Assembly (NCBI GenBank): GCA_030447505.1
Contig: JAUJOT010000004.1
Coordinates: 1 to 64,000, forward strand
Source: Solirubrobacteraceae bacterium
GTDB lineage: Bacteria > Actinomycetota > Thermoleophilia > Solirubrobacterales > Solirubrobacteraceae
DNA length: 64,000 nucleotides
Direction: 5' to 3'
The position numbers and the translations under genes are program-made. The notes under the pieces are model-generated. The model was not told where the DNA came from. It did no database searches and saw only the letters and a program-made list of their open reading frames with translations. Below, piece after piece: positions 25,272 through 33,605 of this stretch. Positions within the stretch are counted from its first letter, which is position 1. Each line of letters starts with the position of its first letter.

Positions 25272-25598
25272 GCGCCGCCGCCCGGCGGCTGGCGCTCTTA
25301 CGGTCGCGACGAGCACTGCGCGGCTCGCGCGCGATCACCTGTGCGACGCTCGTGGGGAAAAACTTCGTCGCTGGTCATGTCAGTGACCAACCTTCGGGCC
25401 GCGGGGGGTTTGAGCAGGTGAGGTCCACGCCTCGTGGCCAGGGAGGGCCCGAGGCGGGGTCTTGAAGGACGGTCGAAAGACGCTGCACAACAGGCAGCGT
25501 TCAGCCGAGCCTCCAGCGCCAGTGATGCGCTTCGGCCACCGCGGGGCCGCGGCGCCTGATGCGTTTTCACCTCCTGGGCGCAGGGTAGTGGCGTCAGC
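25272..25598. other. No gene recognised
   Basis: Sequence between the IS element and the glutaredoxin-like gene. It has short GC-rich inverted runs (CGCCGCCCGGCGGC near 25273-25290, possibly a terminator of the VOC operon) but no coherent coding frame. Confidence 0.4.
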
Positions 25599-25904
25599 GT
25601 GTCCGAGATGCCCGAGGTCTGGCAAGCCGAGTGGTGCCCGCACTCGCACAAGGTCCGCGAGGCGCTCACCGAGCTCGCGGTCCCGTTCGTCGCGCGCCAG
25701 GTTCCCGCCGATCCCGACGACCGCGACGAGATGCATCAGGCGGTCGGCTCTCGCGAGATCCCCGTCGTGCGGTTGCCTGACGATACGTTGCTCGACCGCG
25801 ATGCCGATGACATCGTCGCGGCGCTCACGGACCGCTACGGCGAGCCCGTCGGGGCGGCCGAGCACCGCCAGAAGGCGGCGGAGGAGGCGGCCGCAGACCG
25901 GTGA
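25599..25904 (+). CDS. Glutaredoxin-like / GST N-terminal thioredoxin-fold protein
   Basis: A 101-residue thioredoxin-fold protein. VWQAEWCPHSHKVREALTEL places a single active Cys (CPHS) at the N-terminus of helix 1, as in monothiol glutaredoxins and GST N-terminal domains. SREIPVVRLPDD has the cis-Pro, and DRDADDIVAALTDRYG is the last helix. GTG 25599 and ATG 25608 are both possible starts. A charged Ala/Glu tail ends it. Likely a thiol-disulfide or deglutathionylation enzyme, or one using another thiol in an actinobacterium. It is convergent with the radical SAM gene. Confidence 0.78.
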   Translation: MSEMPEVWQAEWCPHSHKVREALTELAVPFVARQVPADPDDRDEMHQAVGSREIPVVRLPDDTLLDRDADDIVAALTDRYGEPVGAAEHRQKAAEEAAADR

Positions 25905-25922
25905 TGGACGTCGCGCGCGGCG

Positions 25923-27002
25923 TCAGGCCAGCGGTGGCGCGAGTCTGACCGGCTGGCGGCGCGGGCCCTGGTTGCCCGGCGGCCCGGCGAAGACGCCGGG
26001 CAGCGGAGTGTCACATGATCGGCAGCGGCCGTCGTCGGTGAGGTTGTAGCGGCCGAGCTGGTACCAGTCGCGCTGGATGACGAGAGCGCCGCACCCGCCG
26101 CAGTACGTGCTGGCGCCGGTGCGGTCGTGCACGTTTCCCGTGTACGCGAAGCGGACGCCGTTGGCGATCGCGATCGAGCGCGCGCGCGCCAGTGTCGCGG
26201 GCGGCGTCGGCGGCCGGTCGCGCAGCTTGTAGTCCGGATGAAACGCCGTGAAGTGCATCGGCACGTCGCGGCCGAGCCGGTCGACGACCCAGTTCGTCAT
26301 CCGATCGATCTCCTCGTCGGAGTCGTTCAACCCAGGGATCAGCAGGGTCGTGATCTCAAACCAGACGTCGGTCTCGTGCCTGAGGTACTCCAGCGTGTCG
26401 AGAACCGGCCGCAGATGGCCGGAGCACGTACGCGCATAGAAGGACTCGCTGAACGCCTTCAGGTCGACGTTGGCCGCGTCCATGTGCGCGAAGAACTCGC
26501 GACGCGGCTCGTCGCAGACATAGCCGGCGGTGACCGCGACGGCGCGGATCCCGCGCTCTCGGCATGCGTCGGCCACATCAACGGCGTACTCCATGAAGAT
26601 CACGGGATCGTTGTACGTGAACGCGACGCTGGAGCACCCCAGGCGCTGCGCGGCCTCCGCGAGACCCTCGGGTGAGGCGGCGTCGGCGAGCGTGTCCATC
26701 TGACGCGACTTCGAGATGTCCCAGTTCTGGCAGAAGCGACAGCCGAGGTTGCACCCCGCGGTGCCGAACGAGAGCACCGGCGTGCCCGGCAGAAAATGGT
26801 TGAGCGGCTTTTTCTCTATCGGATCGACGCAAAAGCCGCTCGAGCGACCGTATGTCGTCAGCACGATCCGCTCGCCGTCGCGCGCGCGCACAAAACACAG
26901 ACCGCGCTGCCCGTCACGCAGCTTGCACGCGCGCGGACAGACGTCGCACTGCAGGCGACCATCCTCGATCTGGTGCCAGTGCCTCGTGGCGACGATCCCC
27001 AT
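25923..27002 (-). CDS. amrS: AmmeMemoRadiSam-system radical SAM enzyme
   Basis: About 359 residues. An N-terminal Cys cluster (CDVCPRACKLRDGQRGLC) precedes the SAM-binding iron-sulfur motif CNLGCRFCQNW near residue 78, followed by VAFTYNDPVIFMEYA and LLIPGLNDSDEEI, as in PflA-like enzymes of the AmmeMemoRadiSam type. Two more CxxC pairs (CGGC, CRSC) near the C-terminus could form a zinc site. The usual partners AmmeMemo (MEMO1) and AMMECR1 domains are not beside it. ATG 27002 (MGIVATRHWH) is preferred; ATG 27029 is possible. The reaction is not settled for the family. Confidence 0.88.
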   Translation of the reverse strand: MGIVATRHWHQIEDGRLQCDVCPRACKLRDGQRGLCFVRARDGERIVLTTYGRSSGFCVDPIEKKPLNHFLPGTPVLSFGTAGCNLGCRFCQNWDISKSRQMDTLADAASPEGLAEAAQRLGCSSVAFTYNDPVIFMEYAVDVADACRERGIRAVAVTAGYVCDEPRREFFAHMDAANVDLKAFSESFYARTCSGHLRPVLDTLEYLRHETDVWFEITTLLIPGLNDSDEEIDRMTNWVVDRLGRDVPMHFTAFHPDYKLRDRPPTPPATLARARSIAIANGVRFAYTGNVHDRTGASTYCGGCGALVIQRDWYQLGRYNLTDDGRCRSCDTPLPGVFAGPPGNQGPRRQPVRLAPPLA

Positions 27003-27116
27003 GGTGATCGAACCCGAGCCTAGCGCCACGACGCAGCCAACCCAGGAAGCAGCCCAACAGCCGTGTCGGCTACGACGCGCGGCGACGGTGCTCGCCCAGC
27101 GACGGCCCCGGCGCCG

Positions 27117-28457
27117 TCAGCCCGACGCGAAGCGGCGCAGGCCCCAGTACGCCGCGCCGCCAAAGGCGAGCGTCAGCGCAGCGAGATGGGCGAGGGCCAC
27201 GAGCATGTTGGCGTCCGCGCCGTTGATCGCGTTGTTGATCGCGTCGAGCGCGGGCTTGAACGGAAACAGCGCCGAGATCACGCGGATGACGTCGTAGAGC
27301 AGCGGCGAGACGCCGCCGCTGGGCACGAGCGCGAGGAACGCCAGCGGCAGCGCGAGCATGAGCGCCAGCAGCGACGCGGCCCGCACCTCGCGCGCCAGCG
27401 AGCCGATCGCCACGCCGAGCGTCGCAAAGGCGATCGCGCTCGCGGCGATCGCGACGATCCACAGCGCCGCGCGGCCGTAGTCGAGCGGTACGAAGGCGCT
27501 GATCCCGAGCAGCATCGCGAGCGTGACGACGAACGCGCAGGCGGCCGCCAGCACGACCTTGCCGGCCAGCAGCCAGCCGCCGGGCACGAGCCCGCGGGCA
27601 AGCCGCGAGAACGTGTTCTCCTCACGCTCGAGCGCCAGCAGGCCCGACGCGAGCAGCACGCAGACGAACATCAGCGAGACCGCCACCGCGAGCGCGACGG
27701 CGAACGTGTCAAGCGGCGTGCGCCGCCCGCTGAGCACCGTCTCGGTCACCTCCACCGGCCGCTCGACGGTGCTCAGCACGTCGTTGAAGCGCCCGACGTT
27801 CGCGACGCCGAGGCTGGCGAAGCGCTGAACCGGCGCGAGCTTGCGCGCGATCTCCGGCGGCGCGTCCTCGAGCGCTTCGTCGAGCAGCTTGTTGGCCCGC
27901 GTCAGCCCGAGCAGCTCGAAGTTCTGTCCGAGCGCGCTGATCTCGCCGCCGACGGTGATGATCTTGACGTAGCCCGCCGCGACCTGGCTGATCTGGCGGG
28001 CGAGCGCGGCGTCGGCGAGCGCGAGCTTCGACTCGACCGTCGACTCGACGAAGGACTGCTTCAGCGCGTCACCGTTGTAGACGACCTCCACGTTGGCGGC
28101 GTTGAAGCCGCCGCTGGACAGTTTCGTCGCGAAGTCGGGCGGGATGATCAGCGCCGCCAGCGCCTCGCCGGAGCGCACCTTCTCGAGCGCCTGCTCGCGA
28201 TTTTCGACGTCGATCCGATCGACCGCGTCGAATAGCTGGTCGGTGTAGACGTCGACGTCGAACTTCTCGCCGCCGAGGCGGATCGTGCTCTGGCTCCCGG
28301 GGATCTGGTTGAGAAACGCGAGGCTCGGCTTCTCGGGCCCGCTGGACAGCGCGAAGCCGATCAGCAGCGCGATCGCGACGGGGTAGACGACGAGCAGGCC
28401 GACGAGCAGCTTCGAGCGCCGCAGGATCTGCAGGTCCTTGAGCAGCATCCAGCGCAT
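27117..28457 (-). CDS. ABC-2 type transporter permease
   Basis: A 446-residue permease. One N-terminal helix (KLLVGLLVVYPVAIALLIGF), then a ~210-residue extracellular domain as in YhgE/NatB-like exporters, then five C-terminal helices from about 240. It lies 7 bases after the ATPase gene and ends a three-gene operon (lipoprotein, ATPase, permease). Such systems usually export lipids, drugs or peptides. The extracellular domain suggests interaction with the co-encoded lipoprotein. Confidence 0.85.
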   Translation of the reverse strand: MRWMLLKDLQILRRSKLLVGLLVVYPVAIALLIGFALSSGPEKPSLAFLNQIPGSQSTIRLGGEKFDVDVYTDQLFDAVDRIDVENREQALEKVRSGEALAALIIPPDFATKLSSGGFNAANVEVVYNGDALKQSFVESTVESKLALADAALARQISQVAAGYVKIITVGGEISALGQNFELLGLTRANKLLDEALEDAPPEIARKLAPVQRFASLGVANVGRFNDVLSTVERPVEVTETVLSGRRTPLDTFAVALAVAVSLMFVCVLLASGLLALEREENTFSRLARGLVPGGWLLAGKVVLAAACAFVVTLAMLLGISAFVPLDYGRAALWIVAIAASAIAFATLGVAIGSLAREVRAASLLALMLALPLAFLALVPSGGVSPLLYDVIRVISALFPFKPALDAINNAINGADANMLVALAHLAALTLAFGGAAYWGLRRFASG

Positions 28458-28464
28458 CGGCGCC

Positions 28465-29199
28465 TCAGTGCCCCCGCTCGCGCAAAAAGCCGACGAACGC
28501 CTGCTCGAGGTCGTCGTCGGGACCGGCGTTGGCCGCGCTCTTCAGCGCCGCCGGAGTGTCGTTGAACAGCAGCTCGCCGTCGGCGAGCACGAGCACGCGG
28601 TGCGCGTGGCGCTCGGCCTCGGCGATGTCGTGCGTGGCGAAGATCACGGCCGTGCCGCGTTCGGTGAGCGCCGTGATGAACCCCCACAGGCGCTCGCGCT
28701 GGCGCGGGTCCAGCGCGCCCGACGGCTCGTCGAGCAGCAGCACGGGCGGGTCGGCCAGCAGCCCGACCGCGATGTTGACGCGCTGGCGGTTGCCACCCGA
28801 CAGGCGTCCGAGCTCGTCGTCGGCGCGCTCCGCCAGCCCCGTCTGCTCGAGCATCCGCTCGACGGTCGCATCCGCGTCGGGGACCTTCTCGAGCTTGGCG
28901 AACAGGCGCAGGTTCTGGGCGACGGTCAGCTTCCCGTAGACCGCCGTCTGCTGCGGGACCCAGCCGATCCGCGCCGTCGTGCCGTCGGGCTGCGCGGCGC
29001 TGCCCTCGTCGGGCTGCTGGATGCCGGCCAGGATCGACAGCAGCGTCGTCTTGCCGGCGCCGTTGGGGCCGATGACCGCCGCCAGCTCGCCGCGCTCGAT
29101 GTCGAAGCTCACGTCGCGCACGGCCTGGCGCTCTTCGAAGCACTTGCTGATGGCCCGCACCGCCAGCGCGGGCGCCGCGGTCGCGGCGTCCGCGCTCAC
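28465..29199 (-). CDS. ABC transporter ATP-binding protein
   Basis: A 244-residue ATPase. Walker A GPNGAGKTTLLSILAG (~residue 40), Q-loop WVPQQTAVYGKL, signature LSGGNRQRVNIAVG (~137), Walker B VLLLDEPSGALD (~158) and the switch His in FATHDIAEAE. The ATG overlaps the lipoprotein stop by four bases and the permease follows at once, so the three are coupled. It is of the DrrA/CcmA type typical of ABC-2 exporters. Confidence 0.93.
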   Translation of the reverse strand: MSADAATAAPALAVRAISKCFEERQAVRDVSFDIERGELAAVIGPNGAGKTTLLSILAGIQQPDEGSAAQPDGTTARIGWVPQQTAVYGKLTVAQNLRLFAKLEKVPDADATVERMLEQTGLAERADDELGRLSGGNRQRVNIAVGLLADPPVLLLDEPSGALDPRQRERLWGFITALTERGTAVIFATHDIAEAERHAHRVLVLADGELLFNDTPAALKSAANAGPDDDLEQAFVGFLRERGH

Positions 29200-30140
29200 T
29201 TCACCGACTCGGCCAGCGCGTCCAGCGTGATCTGCAGTGCGTCGTAGGAGCCGCGGTTCGCGGGCGCCTCGATCTTCTGCGCGCTGCCGACGTCCGTGAC
29301 GTTCAGCTCGCCGTCGATCGTCATGCTCGAGAAGCCGAGCGTCCTGCGGTCCTTGCCCGACGGCTTGAGCTTCATGTCGAACGTCGCCTTGCGCAGGACC
29401 TTGTCCTCCGCGCCCGTCCAGACGTCGCCGCTCGCGCTCGTCACCGAGCGCGCGAGCGCGACGCGCGCCTTGCGGTCGACCTCCCGCGGCAGCCCCGTGA
29501 CCTCGGTGATCCGCAGCTTCGTCAGGATCTTCGTCAGGCGCGCGACGTCGAGGAAGAAGCGCTGCGCGTCGATCTGCGCGGTGCCGTGGATCGTGTCTTC
29601 GCCGGCGATCTTCTCGTTGCCGACGATGCGCGGGTTCTTCGCCCAGCGCTGCGGCGCCACGCCGAAGACCGCGAGGACGGACGTCAGCGCGTTGTCGGAG
29701 TTCGCCAGCGGCCTGCGAATCGTCGCTGCGATGTCGTCCGGGACCCGGTAGCCGGTCGTGCCGAGGCCGATCAGGACCTCGTCGTCGACGAGCACGAGCT
29801 CGCCGCCGATCGCGCCGTCGCGCAGCCCGAGTCCGACCGACAGGTTGGCCTCCGGCGCTCCGCCGCCGGACTGGTTGAACGGCCCGCTGATCGTCACCTC
29901 GATCGGCTGGCGGTAGCGCGGCACGCCCTTGACGTCGATCTCGACGGAGCCGCTGAGCTTGCCCGAGCTCGCCTTCGGGTTGGGGCCGAACGTCTGCTGG
30001 AGCAGCTTCTTCGCGTCGGCCGAGTTTGGCGCGCCGGTCTTCTCACCGGACGACGCGTCGTCTGACGAGCCGCCGCCGCAGGCGACGAGGGCGGCGACGA
30101 GCAGCAATGCAATGACGCCGAAGATGGCCTTAGGTCGCAA
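29196..30140 (-). CDS. LppX/LprG-like lipoprotein
   Basis: A 314-residue lipoprotein. The lipobox is LVAALVACGGG (Cys ~residue 21), after a short charged lead and a hydrophobic stretch. The body alternates beta strands and helices, with DAQRFFLDVARLTKILTKL and FDMKLKPSGKDRR patterns resembling the LppX_LprAFG fold that carries lipids across the mycobacterial envelope. The start is TTG 30140, preceded by AAGGAG at good spacing. Being the first gene of the ABC-2 exporter operon, it may be the extracytoplasmic acceptor for exported lipid. No experimental link exists here. Confidence 0.75.
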   Translation of the reverse strand: MRPKAIFGVIALLLVAALVACGGGSSDDASSGEKTGAPNSADAKKLLQQTFGPNPKASSGKLSGSVEIDVKGVPRYRQPIEVTISGPFNQSGGGAPEANLSVGLGLRDGAIGGELVLVDDEVLIGLGTTGYRVPDDIAATIRRPLANSDNALTSVLAVFGVAPQRWAKNPRIVGNEKIAGEDTIHGTAQIDAQRFFLDVARLTKILTKLRITEVTGLPREVDRKARVALARSVTSASGDVWTGAEDKVLRKATFDMKLKPSGKDRRTLGFSSMTIDGELNVTDVGSAQKIEAPANRGSYDALQITLDALAESVK

Positions 30141-30280
30141 CGTGTCTCCTTGTCTCCCTGTCTCCGCGATCCGCGATTCGCGAGTTTACGACGCTTGGAG
30201 CTCTTCCGCGCCTCCAGGCGTTCGCGCTCTTATCCGCGTCTTATCCAGAGTGGCGCTCAACTTACGAACTGTTGACATCC

Positions 30281-30326
30281 TCGTCCTACCGTGGAGCACA
30301 TGATCGTCCTACCGTGGAGCACATGA
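30281..30326 (+). repeat. 23-bp perfect tandem duplication over the htrA start region
   Basis: The block 30281-30303 is repeated exactly at 30304-30326. It carries the GGAG ribosome site and the ATGA. The second copy supplies the real start of the protease at 30323. TTGACA at 30272-30277 just before it could be a -35 element, although I find no convincing -10. Confidence 0.95.
30300..30326 (+). CDS. Coupled 8-residue leader mini-ORF before htrA
   Basis: The first copy of the duplicated start reads ATG ATC GTC CTA CCG TGG AGC ACA TGA (MIVLPWST), preceded by its own GGAG. Its stop overlaps the protease ATG as ATGA. Translation of the mini-ORF would deliver ribosomes to the second start. It may have no product function. 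Confidence 0.45.
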   Translation: MIVLPWST

Positions 30327-31558
30327 CAGACGACGAGCCTCCCCGGCGCAGGTCCGGACCCGATCGCCTCTGGACCGACCCGCGCGAGGAGGACGAGCAC
30401 ACGCAGTGGCTGGCCCCGAAGACCTCGGTGACGGCGGTCCATCCGCCGCTGCGCGAGCCCGAACCCCCGCCTCCGCCGCCTGAGCGCCGCCTCTGGCCGC
30501 TCGTCGCGATCGGCGTGCTGATCGCCGTCGTGCTGTTCGGCGGCGGCGTCCTCGGCGCCAGCCTGCTGCGCGACGACGACATCTCCGGCAGCCCGGTCGC
30601 GCTGCCCGCCGCGCCCGGGGCCGTCGCGCCCGATGCCGAGGCGCGCACGATCCGGCAGATCTACGAGCGGGCAAGGTCAGGGGTGGTGCTCGTGCGCTCC
30701 GGCGGCCGCGGCAGCAGCGGAATCGGGACCGGCTTCGTGATCGATTCCAACGGGACGATCGTCACCGCCGCACACGTCGTCTCAGACGCGGACCAGGTGC
30801 AGGTGCGGCTGGAGGACAACGGCAAGAGCGTCGACGCCGAGATCCTCGGCAGCGACGAGTCGTCGGATCTTGCCGTGCTGCGCGTCGACGCCTCCAGCAC
30901 GCAGGACATCAAGCCGCTGCAGATCGCGGACTCGAGCACCGTGAAGGTCGGCGATCTCGCCGTCGCGATCGGCTATCCGTTCACGCTGGACCTGACGGTG
31001 ACCCGCGGGATCGTCTCCGGTGTCGGGCGCGCGATCAAGGCGCCGAACGGCTTCTCGATCGACAACGTGATCCAGACCGATGCGCCGATCAACCCCGGCA
31101 ACTCGGGCGGGCCGCTGCTCGACGGGGCGGGCCGGGTGATCGGCGTGAACTCGCAGATCGCGACCACCGCCGCTGCCGGCGGCAACGTCGGGATCGGCTT
31201 CGCCGTGCCGTCGAACACCGTCCGCCAGGTCGTGCCCCGGCTGCGCGCCGGCAGCTCGATCAGGCGCCCGTACCTCGGCATCTCGTCGATACCGAGCACG
31301 GTCGGGCAGGGGGCGATCGTCGCCGCGGTCGTCGGCGGCGGTCCGGCCGAGCTGGGAGGGGTGCGCGCCGGCGACACGATCCGCCGCGTCGACGGGACCG
31401 ACGTGCACGCGCCGGAGGACATCGCGAGCGCGATCGAGCGGCGCAGCCCCGGCGACGAGATCGAGATCGAATTGCAGCGCGCCGGCTCCGAGCGGACGCT
31501 GCGCGTGACGCTCGGCACGCGCCCCGAGAACGCGCCGAACTCGCCGTCCGGACCCTGA
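30323..31558 (+). CDS. Membrane-anchored HtrA/DegP-type serine protease with PDZ
   Basis: A 411-residue envelope protease. An N-terminal ~65-residue acidic/proline-rich cytoplasmic part leads to one membrane helix (WPLVAIGVLIAVVLFGGG). The trypsin-like domain carries His in VTAAHVVSDADQ, Asp in ESSDLAVLRVD and Ser in NPGNSGGPLLDG. A single PDZ domain (AVVGGGPAELGGVRAGDTI) ends it. It degrades or refolds damaged exported proteins. The VWA/MoxR cluster follows 11 bases later on the same strand. ATG 30323 is the second copy of a duplicated start. Confidence 0.92.
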   Translation: MTDDEPPRRRSGPDRLWTDPREEDEHTQWLAPKTSVTAVHPPLREPEPPPPPPERRLWPLVAIGVLIAVVLFGGGVLGASLLRDDDISGSPVALPAAPGAVAPDAEARTIRQIYERARSGVVLVRSGGRGSSGIGTGFVIDSNGTIVTAAHVVSDADQVQVRLEDNGKSVDAEILGSDESSDLAVLRVDASSTQDIKPLQIADSSTVKVGDLAVAIGYPFTLDLTVTRGIVSGVGRAIKAPNGFSIDNVIQTDAPINPGNSGGPLLDGAGRVIGVNSQIATTAAAGGNVGIGFAVPSNTVRQVVPRLRAGSSIRRPYLGISSIPSTVGQGAIVAAVVGGGPAELGGVRAGDTIRRVDGTDVHAPEDIASAIERRSPGDEIEIELQRAGSERTLRVTLGTRPENAPNSPSGP

Positions 31559-31569
31559 TCGTCGCCCAG

Positions 31570-32529
31570 ATGAGCTTCGCCCAGCCGCTCTTCCTGCTCG
31601 CGCTGCTGCTCGTGCCGCTGGCACTGGTCGCCTATCGGGGCCACGAGCGCAACCGCCGCGCGGCGGCCGCGGCGTTCGCCGCGCCGGCGCTGCTGCCCTC
31701 GGTGGCGCCGCGCACGCCGGGCTGGCGGCGCCACGTGCCGCTCGTCGCATACGCGCTCGCGCTGGCCGTGTTGATCCTCGCGCTCGCCAAGCCGCAGCGG
31801 ACCGTCGCCGTCCCGGTCGAGCGCGCGTCGATCATGCTGACGACCGACTTCTCGGGGTCGATGCAGGCGACCGACGTGCCGCCGACGCGGCTGGCGGCCG
31901 CGCGCGCCGCCGCCTACGAGTTCCTCGACGAGGTTCCCGCAGCGGTGCGCGTCGGCCTCGTCGCCTTCAACCATTCCGCGCGCCTGCTCGAGAGCCCGAC
32001 CACCGACCGCTCCGCGGTGCGCAACGCGATCGCCGACCTGCGCCCGAGCGGCGGCACCGCAACCGGCGAGGCGCTCGCCGTCTCGATCGGCGCGCTCGCG
32101 CAGCAGAAGGACGCCGACGGCGTGCGCGTGCCGTCGGCGATCATCCTGCTGTCCGACGGAGCGTCCGTCCGCGGTCGACCGCCGGCGGAGCTCGCACAGC
32201 GCGCAAAGGACCTGAAGATCCCGATCTACACCGTCACGCTCGGCACCCCGTCAGGCACGATCGAGGTCACGCGATCGAACGGGGCCGTCGAGACGCGGCC
32301 CGTGCCGCCGGATCCGATCGAGAGCCGCGCGGTCGCGGAGATCTCCGGCGGGCGCGCCTACACCGCCGACACGGCGAGCAACCTCAGCGACGTCTACGAG
32401 GCGCTCGGCTCGCGGATCGGCTACCGCGACGAGAAGCGGGAGATCACCGCCGCGTTCAGCGGCGGCGCGCTCGCGCTGCTCGCCGGCGGCGCGCTGCTGT
32501 CGCTGCTGTGGTTTCGCAGGCTTGTCTGA
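31570..32529 (+). CDS. VWA-domain membrane protein (BatA/BatB-like)
   Basis: A 319-residue protein with two N-terminal helices, a periplasmic or cytoplasmic von Willebrand A domain and a C-terminal helix (GGALALLAGGALLSLLWF). The metal site (MIDAS) is complete: DFSGS in MLTTDFSGSMQ (~residue 93), Thr in SPTTDRS and Asp in LLSDGAS. Such proteins partner MoxR ATPases and DUF58 proteins in envelope stress and aerotolerance clusters. It closely resembles the second VWA gene at 34542, so the pair probably arose by duplication. Confidence 0.88.
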   Translation: MSFAQPLFLLALLLVPLALVAYRGHERNRRAAAAAFAAPALLPSVAPRTPGWRRHVPLVAYALALAVLILALAKPQRTVAVPVERASIMLTTDFSGSMQATDVPPTRLAAARAAAYEFLDEVPAAVRVGLVAFNHSARLLESPTTDRSAVRNAIADLRPSGGTATGEALAVSIGALAQQKDADGVRVPSAIILLSDGASVRGRPPAELAQRAKDLKIPIYTVTLGTPSGTIEVTRSNGAVETRPVPPDPIESRAVAEISGGRAYTADTASNLSDVYEALGSRIGYRDEKREITAAFSGGALALLAGGALLSLLWFRRLV

Positions 32530-32555
32530 TTGAGAACCGACCCGAGGACCCGAAC

Positions 32556-33605
32556 ATGAGCTTCTCCAACTACTCGACGCCGACGCCGACGCCGCCGCCC
32601 GACAACGACGCCGGGCGCCCGCCGCGCCAGGTCCTCGAGGAGGTTCTGTACGAGGTCAAGCGCGTGATCGTCGGCCAGGACGCGATGCTCGAGCGCCTGC
32701 TCGTCGCGCTGCTGGCGCGCGGCCACGTGCTGCTCGAGGGCGTCCCGGGCCTCGCCAAGACGCTGACCGTGCGCACGCTCGCCGACGTGATGGGCGGGAC
32801 GTTCCGGCGCATCCAGTTCACGCCCGACCTCGTGCCCGCAGACCTCGTCGGGACGCGCATCTACCGCCCCGACAGCGGCCGCTTCGATACGGAGCTGGGC
32901 CCCGTCTTCGGCAACTTCCTGCTCGCCGACGAGATCAACCGCGCGCCGGCCAAGGTGCAGTCGGCGCTGCTCGAGGTCATGCAGGAGCAGCAGGTCACGA
33001 TCGGCACCGAGAGCTACGCCGTCCCGCATCCGTTCCTCGTGCTCGCCACGCAGAACCCGATCGAGTCCGAGGGAACCTATCCGCTGCCCGAGGCGCAGAT
33101 CGACCGCTTCCTGTTCAAGGTGCTCGTCGACTACCCGACGCTCGGCGAGGAGGCCTCGGTCGTGGGCCGCTCGCTGCGCCCGCCCGAGAACGTCGCCGTG
33201 CGCCTGTCGATGCCCGACCTCGAGCGCTTCCAGCGCGCAGCGCGCGAGATCTTCGTCGACCGCGAGGTCGTCGCGTACGCCGTGCAGCTCGTCGACGGCA
33301 CGCGCCATCCCGAGCGCTACGGGCTGAGCGATCTCAGCGAGCTGATCCAGTACGGCTCGAGCCCGCGCGGGGCGATCGGCATGGTCCAGGCCGGCCAGGC
33401 GCTCGCGCTGCTGCGCGGCCGCCGCCACGTGCTCGTCGACGACATCCGCGATCTCGCACCGGACGTGCTGCGCCACCGCCTCGTGCTCTCCTACGACGCG
33501 CTGTCAGACGGCGTCAGCGCCGACGACATTCTCGACCACCTGCTCGGCGCGCTCAGCGCCGGCACCGCCGCGCCCGCCGCCTCCGCGGAGCACGACGTGG
33601 CCTAG
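32556..33605 (+). CDS. moxR: MoxR-family AAA+ ATPase
   Basis: A 349-residue AAA+ chaperone-like ATPase. Walker A GVPGLAKT (~residue 68), Walker B in LLADEINRAPAKVQSALLEVM, sensor region ATQNPIESEGTYPLPEAQIDRF and the C-terminal lid. MoxR proteins help activate or assemble VWA-domain partners. ATG 32556 (MSFSNYSTPTPTPPP) follows GAGGAC; the Pro/Thr tail before residue 20 is disordered. It lies between a VWA gene and a DUF58 gene, the classic arrangement. Confidence 0.93.
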   Translation: MSFSNYSTPTPTPPPDNDAGRPPRQVLEEVLYEVKRVIVGQDAMLERLLVALLARGHVLLEGVPGLAKTLTVRTLADVMGGTFRRIQFTPDLVPADLVGTRIYRPDSGRFDTELGPVFGNFLLADEINRAPAKVQSALLEVMQEQQVTIGTESYAVPHPFLVLATQNPIESEGTYPLPEAQIDRFLFKVLVDYPTLGEEASVVGRSLRPPENVAVRLSMPDLERFQRAAREIFVDREVVAYAVQLVDGTRHPERYGLSDLSELIQYGSSPRGAIGMVQAGQALALLRGRRHVLVDDIRDLAPDVLRHRLVLSYDALSDGVSADDILDHLLGALSAGTAAPAASAEHDVA

